Below are positions 33,100 to 41,914 of a stretch of DNA of 45,840 nt, in pieces. Each line of letters opens with the position of its first letter. Within the stretch, counting starts at the first letter, position 1. The position numbers and the translations under genes were made by a program. Source of the stretch: Candidatus Aegiribacteria sp. (GTDB taxonomy: Bacteria > Fermentibacterota > Fermentibacteria > Fermentibacterales > JCC-6); NCBI GenBank assembly GCA_021108435.1, contig JAIOQY010000162.1, positions 1 through 45,840 on the forward strand. Direction: 5' to 3'. The notes below the pieces were generated by a model that worked only from the letters and a program-made list of their open reading frames with translations, did no database searches and was not told the origin of the DNA.

Positions 33100-34546
33100 T
33101 CCCGGTTGCCCTCCATGACTGATATCTCTCCAGCGAATACTGCACCCCGATCATCGCGAGTATTGCCATGGGATAATCAATCGCGACCCGGTGAGGAGTT
33201 CCTGAGGCGGTGAGCAGGTGCATCAGTGCATACCCGACCACTCCTGTAGCAATGTAGAATCCGCCGACACCTTTGCTGAAACAGCATCTGACAGCTCCGC
33301 CCCACACAAAGAACAGTATCCAGAAAAAGAACAGAAGCCCAGCCAGAGTATACAGAACAGAGAAGGAATTCAAAGGAAAAGGCTTGAAAAACTCAATGAA
33401 TCGCAAAGAGATCAATCTAAGTGTCAGTACTGGATTCCGAAACATGAAAGCTGTGTTCCTTTCGAACAGGATTCTATCTCTTTCCCATTCGGATTCATCT
33501 CTGAATTCCGGGAATTCCGCAAGCTCGGGCGAATTCAGCTTATTAATGTATTCTCTCCGGATATCTCCATATAGCAGTTTTGCCCCTTCAACCTCATTCA
33601 CAAAATGTTCTGTGAATATCCTTCCATTGTATTCCCACAGATTCACACCGCCCTGAGTGGGCATAATCCGGAAAGATCCGCAAATTTCCCTGTTCCTCAA
33701 TCCCCATGGAAGCATAAGCAACATGAAAACCCCGAGAACAACCATGCCATAAGAAAATCCTTTTAAGGAAAATACTTCGGCTTTGAATGTAGAGATTTCC
33801 GCCTTCCGTCTCACAGACAAGATCTGCCTGATCTTCGGCGCGAACGGAAGCAGAAGAGTTATCCATATCATCAAGGGGAGAGAAACGGGGCGGACATAGA
33901 ATGAACATGCCCATGCAAGCCCGGTTACTGCTGCTATCAATATCATTTTCCCGGTCGAATGAGAGCCTTCAAGGAGTTTCAATGATAGAAGCACTGAAAT
34001 CAGGAATAACAGAGAAAACAGCGCCTGTGTTGCGGGAATCGCTTCGTAATAGAGTTCGAAAGGGTCAAGAGCCATGAATATCCCGGCTAACGCAAGGTAT
34101 TTCCCCGAAAGAAATCTTCCGGCAATCCTCATCCCGATCAACACGGTAAAAAGTCCCAGAAACAGCTGTATACCACGTACGGCCAGGAAATTTCCCGATC
34201 CGAATATCGCATATATGGAGGCCATGAAAACAGCATATCCAGGGACAAGAAACGTCGTAGGCCTGTCAGGTCTTAATCCCCCGTAGTACGCATTAACTCT
34301 TCTGTAGAACTCAAATGTTTTCTGAAACATGGGGTTTGCTTCGGCTTCCCTTTCAGGATAAAGCATTGATCCTGAAAGCATGAAACCATTTCCGCTGAGA
34401 AGGTTTTCAGCCAGATTGGACTGGGTTCTGCCCTCACCGATAAGAAATACTCCCTGAGATGCTGCTCCAAACACTATAATTCGAGCAACAAGCGCAAGGA
34501 GAAGTATTCTCCTGGTTAACTTCGCTTCAGCCATTCGTTGAACCAT
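33092..34546 (-). CDS. GT-C type membrane glycosyltransferase (GT39/ArnT-like), copy 1
   Basis: Integral membrane protein of 484 residues with about ten to twelve segments. The first large loop, after segment 1, carries EGRTQSNLAENLLSGNGF and DRPTTFLVPGYAVFMASIY, the layout of ArnT/PMT-like enzymes that use polyprenyl-phosphate sugars on the periplasmic side. The usual catalytic Asp of this loop appears as Glu (GEGRT). A second soluble loop near residues 300-360 has GVNLWEYNGRIF. Start choice between 34546 and 34534 is uncertain because neither has a ribosome-binding site; both lie inside the preceding gene. Donor and acceptor unknown. Confidence 0.8.
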   Translation of the reverse strand: MVQRMAEAKLTRRILLLALVARIIVFGAASQGVFLIGEGRTQSNLAENLLSGNGFMLSGSMLYPEREAEANPMFQKTFEFYRRVNAYYGGLRPDRPTTFLVPGYAVFMASIYAIFGSGNFLAVRGIQLFLGLFTVLIGMRIAGRFLSGKYLALAGIFMALDPFELYYEAIPATQALFSLLFLISVLLSLKLLEGSHSTGKMILIAAVTGLAWACSFYVRPVSLPLMIWITLLLPFAPKIRQILSVRRKAEISTFKAEVFSLKGFSYGMVVLGVFMLLMLPWGLRNREICGSFRIMPTQGGVNLWEYNGRIFTEHFVNEVEGAKLLYGDIRREYINKLNSPELAEFPEFRDESEWERDRILFERNTAFMFRNPVLTLRLISLRFIEFFKPFPLNSFSVLYTLAGLLFFFWILFFVWGGAVRCCFSKGVGGFYIATGVVGYALMHLLTASGTPHRVAIDYPMAILAMIGVQYSLERYQSWRATGNA

Positions 34547-35241
34547 TCTGATCGCATCAACTCCAATTCATCAGGTTGTGTTGAAGCCCATACTGGAGAA
34601 ATAGCCGGATGCGTCACGAGTTCAGCCAGACCTTCACGCTTAAGGCTCCCGGAAAGTCTTTCAAGGTACTTCCTTGTAACATTCCCGCTTCTGGAGAATC
34701 CAAGCATCAAATCAGGTGTCACTACACCCCTCTTTTTTGCCATTTTCTTCAGTTTCCTGCCAAGACTATTAAGCACAATCCCGGATGGGCGTCGAAATTT
34801 GTCAGGCAGAACAGCTGCTCTGACCGTCCCGATTCCGTATTCCTTTGCCAGATCAAGTATTACTTCTCTCAATCCGGACAGATTATGCAGGTGATGATGG
34901 CTGTCCAGTCCGGTTATCATCACGCCTGCTGAGAGAACTCTTTCAATCTGGACTCTCCATTCATCTTTGACTTTCCCGGCCAGAACAGATCCGCTTCTGA
35001 ACCAAGTATGGAAAGAGTCCGGAAACTCGACTCCTGTCAGAAATGGAGGCTCCGAGCAGTTCAAATGGGCAGATATCCTTAAACCCGGGCTGTTTGCAAT
35101 ATCAAGCGCCTCATCGAGAGCTGTGCCTGTTACGAATATGCTCAGGCAGTTAACCCGACCTGCGTTCAGCAGTATTTTCGCCGCTTTGTTCACCGATGTT
35201 GAAAGCCCCATGTCATCAATTGTCACTTGAATTTTCATCAT
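34516..35241 (-). CDS. YdjC/ChbG-family carbohydrate deacetylase
   Basis: Protein of 241 residues of the YdjC fold, metal-dependent enzymes that remove N-acetyl groups from sugars such as chito-oligosaccharides. Metal and catalytic residues are visible: TIDDMG (D9, D10), SAHLN (H59), LDSHHHLHN (D113, H115-H119) and LVTHPA. It lacks a signal peptide, so it acts in the cytoplasm on a lipid-linked or nucleotide sugar. It overlaps the preceding radical SAM gene as ATGA. Its presence predicts a free amino sugar in the exported glycan (inference). Confidence 0.9.
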   Translation of the reverse strand: MMKIQVTIDDMGLSTSVNKAAKILLNAGRVNCLSIFVTGTALDEALDIANSPGLRISAHLNCSEPPFLTGVEFPDSFHTWFRSGSVLAGKVKDEWRVQIERVLSAGVMITGLDSHHHLHNLSGLREVILDLAKEYGIGTVRAAVLPDKFRRPSGIVLNSLGRKLKKMAKKRGVVTPDLMLGFSRSGNVTRKYLERLSGSLKREGLAELVTHPAISPVWASTQPDELELMRSEWFNEWLKRS

Positions 35242-36611
35242 ACCCTTCTCGCTTTCAGAAGAGTCCTTTTAAGGTTTCGCGGACCCAGAACCGTTCTGAT
35301 GGTTCTGAATATTCTGCTCGGTTGAAGATAAAATTTCAGGAACGCCATTTTCTTCATCTTTTCGATCGAACCCGGTTCAATTCCATCAAGAGAATAGACA
35401 GATGTATGAAAACAGTCAAATTCGCTGTAATCTCTGTTAATAAGCTCTTTCGTCATATCCCATAACATGGTATGAGGAAAAGGAGTAGTGATGTCAAACA
35501 CAGCATCGTCAAAAGGCTGTTTCGCGGCAAAATCAATTGTTCTCTTCATCTCTTCGATAGTCTCTCCCGGAGCACCAAGCATAAAATACCCCTGCACGAC
35601 TATTCCCCTGTCATTCGCAAGGCGCAAAGCCTTCTGTACACCCTCCACAGTTATACCCTTGTTGTAGATATCATCCAGAACTCTCTGAGAGGCGGATTCC
35701 ACACCCATGTTGATTTTCGCGAGTCCGGCTTCCTTCATATGATCAAGCAATTCACCACTCAGAAGATCCGCCCGTACATTGCAGCACCATTTCAATTCAA
35801 CACCCCGCGAAAGCATCTCATCGCATATGGCATGTACCCAGTCATGATCCAGTATGAAGGTGGAATCCTCGAACATGAATGCATTAATTCCGAATTTTTC
35901 TTTAAGATACTCAAGTTCATCAACGATATTGGACGGTGATCTCTTCCGAATTTTCTTTCCGAATATTTCGGACAGCGTTGGCTGACAGAATGTGCATTTG
36001 AACGGGCATCCTCTTGTAGCCATCACAGAGGTTCCGCGCAGAGACGAATCAATCCTGTCCATCGAATACCAGCTTGAGAAGTACTTTTCCATATTAAAAA
36101 TTGACCTGTCCGGAAATGGAAGGGAATCAAGATTCTCCGTAAGAAGCAAACCTGGATTTCTTCTTGTTTCATCACCCGACATCCAGCAGGCTCCTGGAAC
36201 ATCATCCCACCGTCCGGTTTCAAGAATTCGTGAAAATGCTATCTCTCCTTCACCGGAATAGACGAAATCTGATTTCATCCTTCTGAGAGTATCCTCCGGC
36301 AGTACTGTCGCATGCGGTCCTCCCGCTGTAAAAACTGCATTAATTTCTGAACTCCGGATAATCTCCGCTACTCTTACCGCGGCTTTCAATTGTGGAGTAA
36401 CAATGGATATTGCGATAAGATCAGGCTTGTAATTCAGCATCATGCTTTTGAAAGAATTGAACGGATCTTTCAGAAAAGACATGTCACACAGTTCCACTTC
36501 GCATCCGGATAATTTTGCCAGAGCGGACAGGCTCGCTATCCCGAGAGGCGGCTGACCGGACGGGTATCGTGTTTCCGGGAAAACAAACAGAATCCTATTG
36601 AATGCAGGCAT
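35238..36611 (-). CDS. B12-binding-domain radical SAM enzyme (copy 2)
   Basis: Protein of 457 residues from ATG 36611 (GAGGAG upstream); the frame is open 12 codons further. It has a cobalamin-binding-type N-terminus (ILFVFPETRYPSGQPPLGIASLSALAK, FTAGGPHATVLPED), then radical SAM (ATRGCPFKCTFCQPT), FMFEDSTFILD, GVESASQRVLDDIYNKG and GYFMLGAPGETIEEM. It shares architecture and a basic C-terminus (YLQPSRIFRTIR) with the copy at 30639 (YLRPLYIFRKMR), so the two are paralogues with probably different substrates. Directly precedes the YdjC deacetylase and overlaps a GT-C gene by 17 bases. Confidence 0.88.
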   Translation of the reverse strand: MPAFNRILFVFPETRYPSGQPPLGIASLSALAKLSGCEVELCDMSFLKDPFNSFKSMMLNYKPDLIAISIVTPQLKAAVRVAEIIRSSEINAVFTAGGPHATVLPEDTLRRMKSDFVYSGEGEIAFSRILETGRWDDVPGACWMSGDETRRNPGLLLTENLDSLPFPDRSIFNMEKYFSSWYSMDRIDSSLRGTSVMATRGCPFKCTFCQPTLSEIFGKKIRKRSPSNIVDELEYLKEKFGINAFMFEDSTFILDHDWVHAICDEMLSRGVELKWCCNVRADLLSGELLDHMKEAGLAKINMGVESASQRVLDDIYNKGITVEGVQKALRLANDRGIVVQGYFMLGAPGETIEEMKRTIDFAAKQPFDDAVFDITTPFPHTMLWDMTKELINRDYSEFDCFHTSVYSLDGIEPGSIEKMKKMAFLKFYLQPSRIFRTIRTVLGPRNLKRTLLKARRV

Positions 36612-37917
36612 TATTCTCCTCAACCCATCTGAGTTTTCTCGATACAAACAGAACCGAAGCGATGATAAGAACGGTCTCTACCGGAAGTCTGTAACGGATT
36701 CCACCGTGCGCAAGCGAATGCATGAGAAGATATACCAGGAAAAATGATGCCAGAAACAGAATTTTGCCATCTTTACGCCGCCGGATTATTTCTATTGTAC
36801 CGAGCACCAGTAAAGGCAGGTACAGGAATAATCCGACAAGAATAAATATCGGATTGCTAATCGTTCCTCCTACAGGAGAAATGAACAGACCGAATCGAAT
36901 AACGGACAAATAGAGAAAAAGTACCGGATTCGCGAATATGAACTGATTCGCTCTTTCCGAGAGAACGCTGCTTCTCTCCAGTTCGCTGTTTAATCCTTCC
37001 ATGGACGGATACTTCAGTAAGTCCCTCCTGTTTATTCCATCCTCGATCCACCCCGGTACTACTATCCCTTCCATCGCAATGATCTCAGGATTATTCCGCA
37101 TCCACAGATTAAGGGCTCCTTTGGTTGGCAGGAATACAGGACTGCCCAGTTCAATCTGATTTCTCACAACCCAGGGAACGCAGCAGACAGTAAAACCCGC
37201 AAGAAGAAAAAGGGAGGTTTTCCATTTTTTCCTGAGTAACAGATAGAACAGCTGCAGTGGAAGCAGAAACACGGCTGTGCTTCTGATCAGGAAAAGAAAT
37301 CCCGTCACAATTCCGGCAGGAAAACCTGCCTTCATCGTTTTCACAGAACGAATGGTCAGCCACATAATCAGAGGAAGCATGGAGATATGGATGGAATCTG
37401 TCATTGCATACGCGCTGTAATAAACGTAATAAGGGTAAATAGACCAGATAAGCGCAGCAAGAAATGCCTGTTTCTTTCCCCAGTTCTCCTCCACCATTCT
37501 CCATAGAGCCCAAGCGCCAAGCAGCGCGAAAACACAGTTCAACAGAAACACGGCTCCGGTGGTAGGACCCGCAATAATGAACATCAGCGCAAGAATGACC
37601 GGATATCCCATTTCCAGGGAGGCTGTTGGAGTTTCAACGGGCACCATTCCAAATACATAATCAGGATCAGCGTTCCATGCGGCCTCAAGGCTTGTTTCTC
37701 CAGCTCTTAGATTCTTCAGCCATCCCAGATCTTCACTGAAGGACATCCCTTCAGATGATGCGATTCTTCCAGCCAGCCTTAGATAAATACCCTGATCCCG
37801 CTCCGGTTCCGGGAAGTAGCCTCCCAGATATATGAACCACGCGATCCTCGGCAGCAGGACAGCCATCACAATCACGATGTTTTTATGCTTCATCAGACAG
37901 TTCAGCATTGTTTCCAT
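36595..37917 (-). CDS. GT-C type membrane glycosyltransferase, copy 2
   Basis: Integral membrane protein of 440 residues, about eleven segments. The first periplasmic loop carries PERDQGIYLRLAGRIASSEGMSF, with the Asp expected for GT-C catalysis, and SLEMGYPVILALMFIIAGP. YPYYVYYSAYAMTDSI and a later loop with GALNLWMRNNPEI match the GVNLWEYN loop of the copy at 33092. The two are related but divergent. The start at 37917 lies in the end of wzt; ATGs at codons 4 and 9 are alternatives. Probably adds a sugar from a polyprenyl-phosphate donor to the glycan or to lipid A-like core. Confidence 0.8.
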   Translation of the reverse strand: METMLNCLMKHKNIVIVMAVLLPRIAWFIYLGGYFPEPERDQGIYLRLAGRIASSEGMSFSEDLGWLKNLRAGETSLEAAWNADPDYVFGMVPVETPTASLEMGYPVILALMFIIAGPTTGAVFLLNCVFALLGAWALWRMVEENWGKKQAFLAALIWSIYPYYVYYSAYAMTDSIHISMLPLIMWLTIRSVKTMKAGFPAGIVTGFLFLIRSTAVFLLPLQLFYLLLRKKWKTSLFLLAGFTVCCVPWVVRNQIELGSPVFLPTKGALNLWMRNNPEIIAMEGIVVPGWIEDGINRRDLLKYPSMEGLNSELERSSVLSERANQFIFANPVLFLYLSVIRFGLFISPVGGTISNPIFILVGLFLYLPLLVLGTIEIIRRRKDGKILFLASFFLVYLLMHSLAHGGIRYRLPVETVLIIASVLFVSRKLRWVEENNACIQ

Positions 37918-39098
37918 GTAACATTTGAAAGCCGAAGCGGAGGATCGATCCTGACATCAAGAAGAGTAATTGGATAGAAGAATTCCTGCCAGTGATAATC
38001 CTTTCGTGCGAGTGGATCTGTAAGCGCGAGCCCCAGTATGTAGGAGCCGGGCTCTTCAACATCGAGCATTATCTCAATACTTGCCTCAACCGATTCGCTG
38101 AAAGAAAGCAGTGGTTCATTCATCTCCAGATTATTTGTTCCGATAATAGTCTCACCATCCGGTCTGTGAAGTGAGAATCCGAACACCACGTTATCAACAG
38201 TTCCTGAAAGACGGGTTTTAATAACAGCATCGATAACGATTTTCTCGCCCTTTCGGAATAATCCTGCGGGTGTACCCGACACGTCTCTAAGAGTAACGGA
38301 ATCGAACCACACTTCACGGTTGCCCCATTCTTTCGGTGAGACTGCCGCGGCAACATGTTGCGAACGAATACCATCCAGATATTCTGAAAGAATATCCTCA
38401 ACTTCCCCATCCTTCTGTATCCTGCCGTCATTCAGCCAGACAGCTCTGGTGCACAGTCTGGTAACCGCATTCATATCATGTGATACGAAGATTATTGTCT
38501 TTCCACTCTTCCGGAAACTCCAGATGCGTTCGTAGCATTTCGCCTGAAAGCTCGCGTCTCCGACAGCAAGGACTTCATCAATCAGAAGAATATCCGGATC
38601 GACCGCTGTTGCAAGACTGAAGCCAAGACGCATGAACATCCCGCTGGAGTAGTATTTAACTGGAGTATCCATGAACCGGGTCAGTTCAGCGAAGTCTGCT
38701 ATCTCAGGGATCAGATCTTTCATGGTATTTCTATTTAAACCAATGAGTGATCCGTTCAACATCAGATTTTCCTCGCCTGTAAGATCAGGATGAAAACCAA
38801 CACCAAGGTCAAGCAGAGAGGCTATTCTTCCCCCGGTTTCCGCAATTCCTGACGAAGGTTCGTAGATCCCGGCCAGAAGTTTCAGCGTAGTTGATTTTCC
38901 CGCACCGTTTGCACCTATTATCGCCAGAGCCTCACCCGGTTCAACATCGAATGTCACCCCATCCAGCGCTGTGAATAATTCCATTTTCGTGCTGCGATTA
39001 AAAACGTTCAGCATCGTCTCCCGCAGTGTTACCGCCCTGTCGTGATACAGCCTGTATGCAAGCGAAACATTATCCATGAGAATTGCGCCTGGTTTCAT
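37902..39098 (-). CDS. wzt: ABC polysaccharide exporter ATPase (Wzt) with glycan-binding C-terminal domain
   Basis: ATPase of 398 residues that powers export of lipid-linked O-polysaccharide. Walker A GANGAGKST, the YSSGMFMRLGFSLAT signature of polysaccharide exporters, Walker B ILLIDEVLAVGD and H-loop VSHDM are intact. Residues from about 250 to 398 form the beta-sandwich Wzt C-terminal domain (GFSLHRPDGETIIGTNN, GSYILGLALTDPLARKDYHWQEFF), which in O9a-type systems recognises a chemically capped chain end. A capped or modified terminus is therefore likely here (inference). Four bases after wzm. Confidence 0.93.
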   Translation of the reverse strand: MKPGAILMDNVSLAYRLYHDRAVTLRETMLNVFNRSTKMELFTALDGVTFDVEPGEALAIIGANGAGKSTTLKLLAGIYEPSSGIAETGGRIASLLDLGVGFHPDLTGEENLMLNGSLIGLNRNTMKDLIPEIADFAELTRFMDTPVKYYSSGMFMRLGFSLATAVDPDILLIDEVLAVGDASFQAKCYERIWSFRKSGKTIIFVSHDMNAVTRLCTRAVWLNDGRIQKDGEVEDILSEYLDGIRSQHVAAAVSPKEWGNREVWFDSVTLRDVSGTPAGLFRKGEKIVIDAVIKTRLSGTVDNVVFGFSLHRPDGETIIGTNNLEMNEPLLSFSESVEASIEIMLDVEEPGSYILGLALTDPLARKDYHWQEFFYPITLLDVRIDPPLRLSNVTWKQC

Positions 39099-39102
39099 TT
39101 GC

Positions 39103-39897
39103 CTACAACTCCTTGACGACGACAGGTTCGGCTTTTCTGAACACAGCTGAACCCAATATCAGAAATACCACAGACCATGTACTCAGTGAGATCCAGCACC
39201 ATGCAGCCGGCCAGGTTCCAGCGTAGAGTATGGAGTGCATTATCTCCATGAATCCGGCAACCGGATTGAATCTCAGAACCTGAAGCAGTCTGGGAGATTC
39301 AATAATGTTAACTCCGATAGAATCAAGCGGATAGATTATTGGAGAAGCATAGAACCATGCAAGAAGCAGAACTTCCACAAACTGTTTTACATCACGGTAA
39401 AAGACATTTCCTACAGATAGAAGCATTCCAGCACCGATTGTCATTACTGTAAAAAGAAGTATAGCGGGAATCAGAAGAATAATTGATAATCCAGGGGTAT
39501 GTCCAAAAATTATAAGCACAGCTTCCAGTACTATCAGAGCCAGGACAAGGTGAACCAGATTAGCCAGAACCTCGGCAACGGGAAGAGACATTCTTGGGAA
39601 ATATATACTCCGGATAAGCCTGTGATTGTCAAGAAGAGTGGATGTTGAAGCAGAAAGAGAAGATGAGAAGAAATTCCATGGAAGCAACCCCGTGAGAAGA
39701 AAAAGAGAAAAATGGGGAATCGCACCGCCGAATCTTAAAATTCTCGTGAATACGAAGTAATAAACGATCATGCTGAAAAGAGGTTTCAGAAGAAACCATC
39801 CAAAACCAAGAACAGAACGCTTATATCGCACTTTCAAATCCTTGGAGACAAGGCTTTCCATAAGAAGTCTCAGTCTGCCGAAATTCCAATCACTCAA
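39103..39897 (-). CDS. wzm: ABC polysaccharide exporter permease (Wzm)
   Basis: Permease of 264 residues of the ABC-2 family with six membrane segments. KDLKVRYKRSVLGFGWFLLKPL near the N-terminus, LTGLLPWNFFSSSL and YASPIIYPLDSI are typical of Wzm/TagG-type exporters. It works with the Wzt encoded next to it to move undecaprenyl-linked glycan across the inner membrane. The start is TTG at 39897, overlapping the plsY stop as TTGA. Confidence 0.92.
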   Translation of the reverse strand: MSDWNFGRLRLLMESLVSKDLKVRYKRSVLGFGWFLLKPLFSMIVYYFVFTRILRFGGAIPHFSLFLLTGLLPWNFFSSSLSASTSTLLDNHRLIRSIYFPRMSLPVAEVLANLVHLVLALIVLEAVLIIFGHTPGLSIILLIPAILLFTVMTIGAGMLLSVGNVFYRDVKQFVEVLLLAWFYASPIIYPLDSIGVNIIESPRLLQVLRFNPVAGFMEIMHSILYAGTWPAAWCWISLSTWSVVFLILGSAVFRKAEPVVVKEL

Positions 39898-40523
39898 TCT
39901 GACACCTGTCTCCTTTGGAAACTGAATCTGCTCTCTTCTCCCCGCAGAAGTCTCCTGATGTTTGGTCTGTGCCGCAGAATTATCAGAACCGCAACGAGAA
40001 TCATGACCACCTGCACAGGCACTTCCCCTGGATCGAACAGAAATACCGCTGGAATCATGCAGACAGCAGCACAGATAGAACCCAGTGAGACATATCTGGT
40101 TAAGAATAATGTCAATATGAATACGCCAACACCTGTTGCTATAGCCAGTGGGGATAATACAAGCAGGACTCCCAGAGCAGTAGCTACCCCCTTACCTCCT
40201 CGAAAACCAAGCCATGGAGTGAATACATGACCGAGAACAGCGCAAATCGCCACCATCGCAACTACAGTAGCACTGACCGGGGGAATATTCAGCATTCCAT
40301 TTGCTGCAACAAGTACGGGAAACGCTCCTTTCACAGCGTCAAGAAAAAGACCGGCGATACCGTATCCGGTACCGCATACCCGCATGAGGTTCGTTGCCCC
40401 GGCATTGCCCGAACCCTCGCTCTGAATATCAACACCTTTCAATCTTCCAAGCAGCCATGACCATGGTACGGAACCGGATAAGAACCCCAGAAGCAGATAG
40501 AATAAAACGGGCCACATCGTCAT
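39894..40523 (-). CDS. plsY: Glycerol-3-phosphate acyltransferase PlsY
   Basis: Membrane acyltransferase (209 residues) that uses acyl-phosphate to acylate glycerol-3-phosphate, the first step of phospholipid synthesis. Three signature blocks are clear: GSVPWSWLLGRLKGVDI, GSGNAGATNLMRVCG and FRGGKGVATALG. It is one base after der, an order known in many bacteria, and overlaps wzm. Confidence 0.95.
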   Translation of the reverse strand: MTMWPVLFYLLLGFLSGSVPWSWLLGRLKGVDIQSEGSGNAGATNLMRVCGTGYGIAGLFLDAVKGAFPVLVAANGMLNIPPVSATVVAMVAICAVLGHVFTPWLGFRGGKGVATALGVLLVLSPLAIATGVGVFILTLFLTRYVSLGSICAAVCMIPAVFLFDPGEVPVQVVMILVAVLIILRHRPNIRRLLRGEESRFSFQRRQVSD

Positions 40524-40524
40524 A

Positions 40525-41826
40525 TCAGTGTTTTCTCTTCCTGTAAATGACCTTCATCTGAACCCCTCTCATACCAAGACATTCCCTTAGATTGTTCTCA
40601 ATATAACGACGGTAATTCTCGGGTATATCCTCAGGACGATTAGAGAATATCATTATTTTAGGAGGGCGCTGACCGATCTGTGTGGCGTAAAACAGCCTGA
40701 CAGGCTTTCCTCTTGGTGTTGGCGGCTGCACTTCCTCGACTGCCTGCATGAGTTTCCTGTTTATCTCTGAGGTCGAGAGATCCTTCTCTCTTGTTCGCGC
40801 AACTTCAACCACAGTGGAAAGTATTCTGCCGACGCCCTCACCGGTGATCGCTGAGAAGAATATTATCGGGATCCATCTTGCCGGATGAAATCTTTGAATA
40901 ATACTGTCAATCCAGAGTTGTTTGTCAATTCCCAGATCGATCTTGTTAACACCGATAACAACGCCCTTGCCCATCTCCCAGGCTTTGCCGGCAATCCTGA
41001 TATCCTGTTGAACCGGATACTCGGCAGCATCCATAAGAACCAGGACAACATCACCTCTGGATATGGATTTCCATGCCCTGACAGTGCTGTAGAACTCAAC
41101 GTTATCCATTTTTCTTGTTCTTCTGCGAAGTCCTGCCGTATCAACGATTCTGATATCGTTGTCATTCCATGATACCAGCGTATCTATGGAATCCCTTGTA
41201 GTTCCCGGAACATCTGTAACAATATTCCGGTCTTCTCTGCAGATCCTGTTTACTATTGAACTCTTTCCGACGTTCGGTCTTCCGACAACAGCAAGAGATA
41301 TCTCATATTCTTCACTCTGTTCAACTGCTGGAAGAACATCTACCACTGCGTCAAGCAGATCACCGGAACCAAGTCCGTGCTGAGCGCTGATCGGCCATGG
41401 CTCTCCCAGGCCCAGTTTGAAAAACTCCGGGACCAGCGGAATACGCTGGTCGTTATCGACCTTGTTCACAGCCAGAAAGGCAGGTAAGCCTGATTTCCTG
41501 ACAAGCTCGGCAGCTTCAATATCGAACGGATGAATTCCCGACGTAACATCAACAACGAGTATTACTGCGTCTGCTTCCTCCAGAGCCAGCTGCACCTGCT
41601 CCCTTATGCTCTCCTGAAAAGCATCCTCGCTTCCAGGAGCAAGACCACCCGTATCGATTACGAAAAAATCGTATCCGGTCCAGTTAGCCAGAGTCATGTT
41701 TCTATCTCTGGTAACTCCTGGAAGGTCATCAACTATGGCGATTCTACCACCGGCGATTCTGTTGAAAAGAGTGGATTTGCCTACGTTGATTCTTCCCACG
41801 ATAGCTACCGCCGGTATACTGGACAA
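40525..41826 (-). CDS. der: Ribosome-associated double GTPase Der (EngA)
   Basis: Tandem-GTPase factor for 50S assembly, 433 residues. First G domain: GRINVGKST (usual P replaced by I), DTGGLAPG and NKVD. Second: GRPNVGKSS, DTAGLRRRTR and NKID. The C-terminal KH-like domain (PPKIMIFSNRPEDIPENYRRYIEN) ends with a basic tail. The start is TTG at 41826, with AAAGGG 8 bases upstream, needed because the next Met is past the first P-loop. It heads the 16-gene run down to 24777. Confidence 0.96.
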   Translation of the reverse strand: MSSIPAVAIVGRINVGKSTLFNRIAGGRIAIVDDLPGVTRDRNMTLANWTGYDFFVIDTGGLAPGSEDAFQESIREQVQLALEEADAVILVVDVTSGIHPFDIEAAELVRKSGLPAFLAVNKVDNDQRIPLVPEFFKLGLGEPWPISAQHGLGSGDLLDAVVDVLPAVEQSEEYEISLAVVGRPNVGKSSIVNRICREDRNIVTDVPGTTRDSIDTLVSWNDNDIRIVDTAGLRRRTRKMDNVEFYSTVRAWKSISRGDVVLVLMDAAEYPVQQDIRIAGKAWEMGKGVVIGVNKIDLGIDKQLWIDSIIQRFHPARWIPIIFFSAITGEGVGRILSTVVEVARTREKDLSTSEINRKLMQAVEEVQPPTPRGKPVRLFYATQIGQRPPKIMIFSNRPEDIPENYRRYIENNLRECLGMRGVQMKVIYRKRKH

Positions 41827-41856
41827 GCTTCACACCCTTTCTCTAGATTAACCATG

Positions 41857-41862
41857 ATTATA
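41857..41862 (-). promoter_or_regulatory. Candidate -10 box of the der operon
   Basis: A perfect TATAAT on the minus strand, about 30 bases before the der start. No good -35 box is seen at 16-18 bases, so an activator or an extended spacer may be involved. Confidence 0.35.
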
Positions 41863-41914
41863 CGTTATTGAAGACTTGATGAGGGAGTCTCAACAATTGA
41901 AGTTTGGAGATTAT

